From Pomphorhynchus laevis (lineage: Eukaryota; Acanthocephala; Palaeacanthocephala; Echinorhynchida; Pomphorhynchidae): a stretch of DNA of 64,000 bases. The notes under the pieces are model-generated. The model was not told the origin of the DNA. It was given only the letters and a program-made list of their open reading frames with translations, and did not search any database. This document shows, piece by piece, positions 56,835 to 64,000 of the stretch (within the stretch, counting starts at the first letter, position 1; each line of letters starts with the position of its first letter). The stretch spans positions 208,821-272,820 of the forward strand of contig WNNJ02001820.1 in the NCBI GenBank assembly GCA_012934845.2. The letters run 5' to 3'. Made by a program: the position numbers and the translations under genes.

Positions 56835-58439
56835 TGAGGCGTTTACCGTTCTTACTGAGTGAAACTACCAAGCAAGACAGGGCTGGACACGAATAATTTA
56901 ATATAAGGTAACACCTTAAGGAGCACTTGACTAAGGTCAAGATTCCTTGAGATGAAGATGAGTGAGGTGGGATTATGTACGGAGTATAGTGGAAACAAAT
57001 GTGTTTTGGAACAAATCGAGTAATGTCATTGGAGAGACGGATAGACTGCGTCTCCGAAGGACTATAACATCTGCATCTCTACCGGATAGAAGTCTAAGGG
57101 CAGAAACACCTCCCGAATTCCACTGAAGGATATTCAGTGAAAAAGGCTCACGAGTACTCTGCATTGTGATGGATATGTTGGATGTGGGATTGCCTACCTA
57201 GAAAGAGCTAGAAACGGGAAGGTTCCCCTTCCCGTCACTAGAACAATCCAGGGCAGGTACTTGCCCCTGACCAATTTTATCTTTATTTCCCAGGCATTAC
57301 TGCATTAGTTTTCCAATCTTGATGGGAGAAAGGCGTGACCCGATGCCCCCTTTTGTTTGAAGCTTGAACCGTAGAAATTGGCAATGTATTGTTTGTGTAT
57401 AAGGCCGAAAGAAGGTTTGAAATCAATTCTTCCATTTGTTTATAAACGGGTGTGATGCGATAGTCCACAATCTTTAATAATTCAGGTATCCTCCATATGG
57501 GGAGAGGTAGCAGCAGTACGAAGTAGAAACAGGCCTCGGCGATGGGCCTGAGTTGAAGAACTTTGCCTTGTAGGCCTTAAAACTAACACACTTGCTGCTC
57601 CATGCAGGATGGCTCCCCCACAGTTCGATCAGGATAGGGGGTCTCGCAGGGATGACTAGCCAAAAGTGATGAACAATTGGAAAGACCACACTTCCCACAG
57701 GTTTGCGCCACACTGCACCTGGAGGCCAGTGCCCCCATTTGTGACATCGGCTGCAGTGTGGAGACGTAAACTCGTCCCTGTCAATCAGTGTAAAATTTAA
57801 ATTAAAACCCATAAAGGAGTTGAATCGAGAATTCGTTAGAATTTCCCCTTGATCCACCGAGGTAGAACAAAAGCCGATGGGAATAGGGATTACTGATTTA
57901 CTCACAATTGATCTGAAGTTAGAAATTTTGTATGTTTACTGAAGACTCAAAACATCTGTTCCATCTAGGTGACTGAGGAGGACGGTAATCTTAATCGTTC
58001 CCAAGATAGGTTTCTACACGATTTAACTTAGATCGGATAGCTTGGCATGGAAAAACTTGACATAATTGCTCGCCAAATCGGCCGATGTAAAAGAAACTTA
58101 TATTTGCGTTTCAAAACGCTTTACCGAGTGAAAGATCACTCTCTTTGACAATCTTTCACTAAATTTTCTAAGGAATGTGTTATGGAGAAAATGCCTTTCC
58201 ATAGACTTATATTTATAATTATTGAATTCTTTAGTTTAGGGATGAAAGGAAGTACCTCTTCATCCTGTAACACAGAAACGTCACCAATCCGCCTTTTGTA
58301 TGGAATATCAGAAGAAAATACCTTTAGATCAGAATTTCTATCAGAATCTGCATCTATTTTTGCGCAAGAATTGAGATTGATTGATGTACCGATTGAAAAC
58401 TAAATAAATAAATGATTCTTTTAACATACATAGAAAATA

Positions 58440-61400
58440 ACAGGGATAACAAAAATTTAAGTCATCTTCGTACTTCATAACTTCCTCTTCTTGAAGTCTT
58501 CTCCCATTTCTTATGGCCTCAGATCCAGGGGGATCTGAGCCCCCCCCCCAACCGATCCAACACGCCGCCTTCCGACTGAACCACCCGGGGTCTTTCACCC
58601 CCCCCCCGAAGAATCCAATCGGCGCGGACTATGCTGGGTAAACGAGAGACGAGGAGCTTAAGAAACCTTAGCCTTTGCTCTGGGGAACGTCCTCTCGAAA
58701 AGAAGACTAATCCCGAGATAGCCACAAGTGACCCAAAGGCACACCTGAGTTTTCCCATTCAACGACAGATGCTGGGCCCGTTTCAGAGCCCAACTAGCTC
58801 TCTTCAGGATACGTTTTAGTCTATCCAGGTCAGCTTTCGCCGACCAGTTCACCGAAACGGTGAACCCCAGGTATTTTACTCGACTTGTGAAGGTAGGGAG
58901 TGGTTCAGAAGCAAATATGGAGGAGTGCACAGAGAGTGCTAGTCTCTTAAGTTTTTACTTTGTCGCAAGGGAGCCATGAAAGACAACCACCTGCGATTTA
59001 GCGGAGTTTAAAACAAGGTTGGACTTGGGCAACTGGTCTTTGAACCTTAAAAAGAAACGTCTAATGTCTGAGACTACGTCTTTGCACCTGCGTCCAGAGA
59101 ACAGGGCAGTAGTGTCATCAGCGTACACCACTAGACGTTGTTCACGTTTAAATATTTTAAATAGAATAATTGAGGCAGCAAGATATAAGATAGGAGAGAG
59201 GGGATCCTTGAAGCATACCCGTAATAGGGTGAACTGACGCGCATCAGGGTCGTCATCATAATAAAATCGCTTGGTGTACAGCAGTATCTCCACCCTGTTA
59301 ACAATTCTCGCAGGCAACCCGAGGGACCTGAGAGAGGAGATAACAAAGGAAATGGAGATGCGGTCAAATGCAACGGAAAAATCGAGGAAAACAGCCACAA
59401 CTAGCTGATGACTTTTTTCCTGACAAAACCGATGCACTTCACCAACTGTTAAATAAACCGAGCGACCTTTGACAAACCCATGGAAACACGGTGGGATTAA
59501 ATTTCGCCTACTTAAACGATCGCGGATACTACGCGCAAGCACTTTTTCGCAGATCGAGACGAGGGAATTTTGAATCGAAATAAATCGGAGGTATTTAGGA
59601 CAAGAAACCGGATACTTTTCTGGAATAAAAGTTCTCTAGCTAATATTGATGCCGGCCACATCGGTTCTTTAATCGGCTATCAATAGCTGACAGACACGAG
59701 AAGAGAGCGGAGCGACAAATTTGGAGGTGCCTGGAAGAGGTCCCCAGGCGTTAAGAATATCTGTGACAGATAAGTCTCCTCAAGGCGGGATTGATTGCCG
59801 AGATTGCGTGGCTCTATAATGGTGTTGGATTAGTGACTCCTCCAAAACTCCAACAAGGCTTATCCTATCGATTCAACCCAAAGCCCTATCCCTCCAACAA
59901 ACAAACCTCTCCTTCTTGAATATCTTTCAAAATGACGACTGAGAAGGGTTAGAACGAGCAATACTCGCCCTATCCCTACTCAGCTGGAACCAATATCTGG
60001 TGCGCCAGTATTCATTCGAGAGGGTCTGTCTGGCAGAGGAAGAGAGATTAGGGAGGTTCAGTAGTTTAGCTAGAACCTTGAGTTTTGTCGGAGTGGGACT
60101 GAAAATGCGACCTTTATAGGTTGTCGAAAGCAACGCGGTAGCTTGCGAAGAGAGGTAGGAATTAAATTCGGTTAAACTCTCATTACCAATTCGGGGGAAG
60201 CGTTGGATAGCTGCCTGGAAGAAAGCCACTCTGATCGGGTCAAAGTGGAATCTTCTACGAAGCAGCGTATCCTCTTCTATCCGCCAGCGAATTAGATCAT
60301 GAGAGGTGGACAGATGTTGTCGCGATTGCTGCGTGCAGAAGGGTTTAAACAACCACCTCTCGTGGAGCAATAATAAGTCGAGGAGTGAATTCGATGATGT
60401 GCAATGAAAGGTGGGGGAGGGTGGTTTGTGAATAAGATAACCGTTCCTGGCTCTGCGGAGTGCTGCATTAATCCAACGACCAGTTCTGTCGTTGAAGTCA
60501 CCTAGTACCATGTCATAGCCGCCGTCAATAATCCCATCCAGGAGGTCACGGTTCTTGTGAATCTCTCCTGGGTGAATGTTGACGTTGGCAAGGACGGATA
60601 GACCGCGTCTCCTGAAGGACTATATCATCTGCGTCTATACCAGATAAAATTCTAAGGACAGAAGCACCTTCCGAATTCCACTGAAAAATATTCAGTGAAA
60701 AAGGCTCGGGCTTACTCACCATTGTGTTAAATTAGTTTGAAGGGGGATGCCAACCTAGACGGAGTCAGGTGCGAGAGGGTTACCCCTGGAAGTGTGGATA
60801 AGTCCACTTGTCTTCTTCTATTACGGAGAACGTTAAGTTATACCCCATGAAGGGGTTAGACCCGTTGTTAGCTAAGAGGTGTCTATTATCAGCATCAATA
60901 TTCCCAAAGGCAACATAGAGGGGTTCACCCCCTTTCCCAGTAATTGCCTCACTGAATGGAGGCCAAACTAATTTTTTATGCGCATAGATCGTCTTCAACC
61001 AATAAAGAAGGAAAGTTATTTATTTTGACTGTGCAAAGTATGGGTTTGATAGTTATGGCACCCACATCATTGAGATACTTTTCAAAGTAGGTACAAAATT
61101 CATTTAAAATTGCGCTGTTAATAAAAGAGACTTTAATCGTATTCTCGTGGAATTTAACTGAGTTGAACAGAACCCTATTCTGGTATTTAGTCACAAAACC
61201 ACGTAGAAATTTGTTAAATAATAAATTATTTGCAATAGGCGCCTTTGATTTTATGAGACACAGATTGTTCGCCTTTGGAATTGGGGGTAGTAGTCCCTCG
61301 TCGTTAATAGAACGAACCAAAACCGTACTAACCTTCATTGTTGAGTCAATCGTTGATCGTTTATTATTAAAAAGTACCTGATCTATACCAGAATTCGACT
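58440..61400 (-). mobile_element. Jockey-like LINE copy J5, nearly full length
   Basis: Right to left: an ORF1 N-terminal domain (61338-60976) and following ORF1 stretch (60998-60780, NPFMGYNLTFSVIEEDKWTY); then a deletion removing the zinc knuckles and most of the endonuclease start; endonuclease 3' half (60511-59927, MVLGDFNDRTGRWINAALRR, SNSLLDLLLLHERWL, STSHDLIRW); and reverse transcriptase at 59542-58955 (GFVKGRSVYLTVGEVHRF, VVYADDTTALFSGRRC) and 58930-58519 (YLGFTVSVNWSAKADL). PLSPILYL follows a region where the usual GVPQGSP motif is altered by a frame change. C-runs near 58540 and 58600 end the coding part. Its 3' end lies close to the 5' end of J4. Confidence 0.85.
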
Positions 61401-61559
61401 GAAAATTTATCGATTCGCATGTTTTTTTTCAGCAGAATTAACCAAATCAAATAAATACATATTTTCTTAATACAAATAAGGAACACATGATACATATACA
61501 TGGATAAATGGGTAAGTAAAAAATTAAACAAAAGATAAGTTGAAGCGAGAACATCATAC

Positions 61560-64000
61560 TCTTCTTTACTTCTTAACACATCTTCTCATTAGGAAGTCCT
61601 CAAATCCATGGGGATCTGAGCCCCCAACCAATCCAACACGCCGCTTTCCGACTGAACCACCCGGGGTCTTTCACCCCCCCCCGAAGAATCCAATCGGTGC
61701 GGACGATGCTGGGTAAACGAGAGACGAGGAGCTTAAGAAACCTTAGCCTTTGCTCTGGGGGACGTCCTCTTGAGAAGAAGACTAATCCCGAGATAGCCCA
61801 GGTGCCCCAAAGGCGCACCTGGGTTTTCCCATTCAACGACAGATGCTGGGCCCGTTTCAGAGCCCATCTAGCTCTCTTCAGGATACGTTTGAGTCTATCC
61901 AGGTCGGCTTTCGCCGACCAGTTCACCGAAACGGTGAACCCCAGGTATTTTACTCGACTTGTGAAGGTAGGGAGTGGTTCAGAGGCAAATATGGAGGAGA
62001 GCGCAGAGAGTGCTAGTCTCTTAAGTTTTTGCTTCGTCACAGGGGAGCCATGAAAGACAACCACCTGCGATTTGGCGGAGTTTAAAACAAGATTGGATCT
62101 GGGCAACTGGTCTTTTAAACTTAAAAAGAACCGGCTGATGTCAGAGACTACGTCCTTACACCTGCGTCCAGAGAACAGGGCTGTGGTGTCATCAGCGTAC
62201 ACCACTAGACGTTGATCACGTTTAAATATTTTGAATAGATTGATAGAGGCAGCAAGATATAAGAAAGGGGAGAGAGGGGAACCTTGAGGCACACCCGTAA
62301 TAGGGTAGAACTGACGCGCATCAGGGTCATCATCATAGTAAAATCGCTTGGTGTACAGCAGTATCTCCACCCTGTTAACAATTCTCGCAGGCAACCCGAG
62401 GGACCTGAGAGAAGAGATAACAAAAGGAATGGAGATGCGGTCAAATGCAGCAGAAAAGTCAAGGAAAACAGCCACAGCAAGTTGATGGCTATTCTCCCGA
62501 CAAAACTGATGCACTTCACCTACTGCTGAATGGACCGAGCGACCTTTGACGAACCCATGGAAACCAGGTGGGATTAAATTTCGCCTACTCAGATGATCGC
62601 GGATTCTACGCGCAAGCGCTTTTTCGTAGATCGAGACGAGGGAATTTTGAATCGAAGATGGGCCGCAGGTCTTTCGGACAAGAGACCGGATGCTTTTTAG
62701 GTAAAAATATACGCCTACTAATGTTGATGCCGGCCACATCGGATGGGGTGGCTAAAAGCATTGTGACGGCCACCTCCCTTCTTTGATCGGCTGTCAAAAG
62801 CTGACAGACCCGAGAAGAGAGTGGAGCGACGGTTTTGGAGGTGCCCGGAAGAGGCCCATCAGGCTTTGAGAATATCTGGCACAGATAAGTCTCTACTCCT
62901 GAAGTCTCCCCAGAGCGGGATTGGTTGCGGTGATTGAGTGGCTCCATAATTATGTAGGGCTAGTGACTCCTTCCAAAACTTTATCAAGGCCTATACTACC
63001 GATCCATCCCACAGCCCTATCCCTCCAGCAAACAAACTTCTCCTTCTTGAATATCTTCCAAAAGGAAGACTGAGAAGGGTTAAGACGAGCAATACTCGCC
63101 CTATCTCTACTCAGCTGGAACCAGTATCTGGTGCGCCAGTATTCATACAAGAGATTGTGTCTGGCAGAGGAAGAGAGATTAGGGAGGTTCAGTAGTTTTG
63201 CTAGAACCTTGAGTTTCGTCGGAGTGGGATTGAAAATGCGACCTTTATAGGTTGTCGAAGAGAAACGCGGTGGCTTGCGAAGAGAGATAGGAATTAAATT
63301 CGGTTAAACTCTCATTACCAATTCGGGGAAGCGTTGGATAGCTGCCTGGAAGAAAGCCACTCTGATCGGGTCAAAGTGGAATCTTCTACGAAGCAGCGTA
63401 TCCTCTTCTATCCGCCAGTTCTGTCGTTTAAGTCACTTAGTACCATGTCATAGCCGCCGTCTATAATCCCATCCAGGAGGTCACGGTTTTTGTGAATCTC
63501 CCCTCGACGAATGTAGACGTTGGCTTGACTGAGGCGTTTACCATTCTTTAACGAGTGAAACTACTAGACAAAACAGGGCTGGACAAGAGTAATTTAGCAA
63601 GAGGGAAGACCTTGAGGAGCACTTAACTAAGGTCACGAGTCCTTGAGAAGAAGAGGAGTGAGGTGGGGTTATATACGTAGTGGGAATATATGTGCTTATA
63701 GATACATCGAGTAATGTCCTTGGGGAGACGGATAGACCGCGTCTCCTGAAGGACTTTCGGCACAGATGCTCCTCTTTTCTTAGATTGGTTCAAAATCGTA
63801 GCAGCCGGCATTGGAGACGTGCACATAAAGGCCGAGACGAAGTTTTGCAGCAAATTCTGCATAGACGCGATTGTTTCAGAATTTTTAGCATTTATGACTT
63901 TAAAATTTCAGCATCAGACATTCTGGAATCATCGTTATTCGTCTTGAGGGCGACAGAAAAAGATTTAGGTCGTGACCCGACGAAACGGCTCTTGTAGGAT
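61560..64000 (-). mobile_element. Jockey-like LINE copy J6, best reverse transcriptase, cut by window edge
   Basis: The 379-codon frame at 62739-61600 holds an uninterrupted reverse transcriptase: GFHGFVKGRSVHSAVGEVHQ, VAVFLDFSAAFDRISIPFVI, FYPITGVPQGSPLSPFLYL, VVYADDTTALFSGRRCKDVV, RSNLVLNSAKSQVVV and YLGFTVSVNWSAKADLDRLK, then a Trp/Arg-rich C-terminus. Upstream parts are broken: linker at 62947-62606 and 63150-62950, with an endonuclease/ORF1 remnant at 63862-63623 (VLQETRSIRLPKDITRCIYK). Relative to J5 about 190 bp of endonuclease is missing near 63420, between CCAG repeats. It is closely related to J5 and lies head to tail with it. The element continues past the window. Confidence 0.87.

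Larger units (their letters stand above)
54604..58400 (-). mobile_element. Jockey-like LINE copy J4 (ORF1 and endonuclease start), split by hAT
   Basis: J-family sequence lies at 54604-54659 and again at 56835-58400; the hAT transposon and its target duplication interrupt it. Right to left it carries an ORF1 N-terminal region (to about 58400), a Gag-like knuckle region (57905-57474, TSPHCSRCHKWGHW, LWGSHPAWSSKCVSFKAY), an ORF1 tail (57468-57283) and the endonuclease start (57164-56973, FSLNILQWNSGGVSALRLLS). The rest of the endonuclease and all of the reverse transcriptase are missing; homology ends at 54604 in AT-rich DNA. Like J2 it is truncated at the 3' side. Confidence 0.8.

Overview
The window is AT-rich metazoan nuclear DNA: standard code, GT-AG introns, very long introns and dense, mostly decayed transposable elements. 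Nothing in it fixes the species. The mix of Ty3/gypsy, APE-type LINEs, an R2-like LINE family with a Cys-rich N-terminus and a hAT transposon suggests an invertebrate, but this is inference. There are no bacterial operons, no CRISPR array and no rRNA or tRNA gene that I can support. The one host gene I can support is a short-chain dehydrogenase/reductase of the retinol-dehydrogenase 11-14 type on the + strand. Five exons (15763-15898, 19190-19381, 19435-19590, 33101-33217, 37117-37306) carry TGANSGIG, NNAG, the catalytic Ser and YADSK in the right order, and join with compatible phases. The introns are about 3.3 kb, 53 bp, 13.5 kb and 3.9 kb. The first coding exon and the last few dozen residues are not found. 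Layout: 1-2340, a broken Ty3/gypsy copy with its 3' LTR; 2480-4830, R2-like LINE copy A (-); 5185-5350, fragment J1 of a jockey-like LINE; 5590-5965, R2-like copy B (+); 5965-11900, AT-rich DNA with one LTR fragment; 11905-13755, two head-to-head LINE endonuclease remnants; 13779-18515, several copies of a ~350-bp dispersed repeat and a perfect 61-bp-arm palindrome; 15763-37306, the dehydrogenase gene. Its introns hold R2-like copy C, R2-like copy D split by a second gypsy element, and an RTE-type LINE flanked by a ~92-bp duplication. From 37310 to 42118 the DNA is AT-rich without recognisable genes. From 42 to 64 kb the window is a block of minus-strand LINE pieces packed end to end: J2, LINE K with a 4 x 112-bp tandem array beyond its 3' end, J3, R2-like copy E, J4 (split by an intact hAT transposon with clean 8-bp target duplication), J5 and J6. 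Copies are numbered in order along the window. The most notable items are: the R2-like family, whose copies share an N-terminal CXC-like cysteine cluster, a GFTQGD-type reverse transcriptase and a C-terminal zinc-knuckle plus nuclease-like domain; the uninterrupted hAT transposase; the recurrent short perfect inverted repeats; and the same-strand LINE block.
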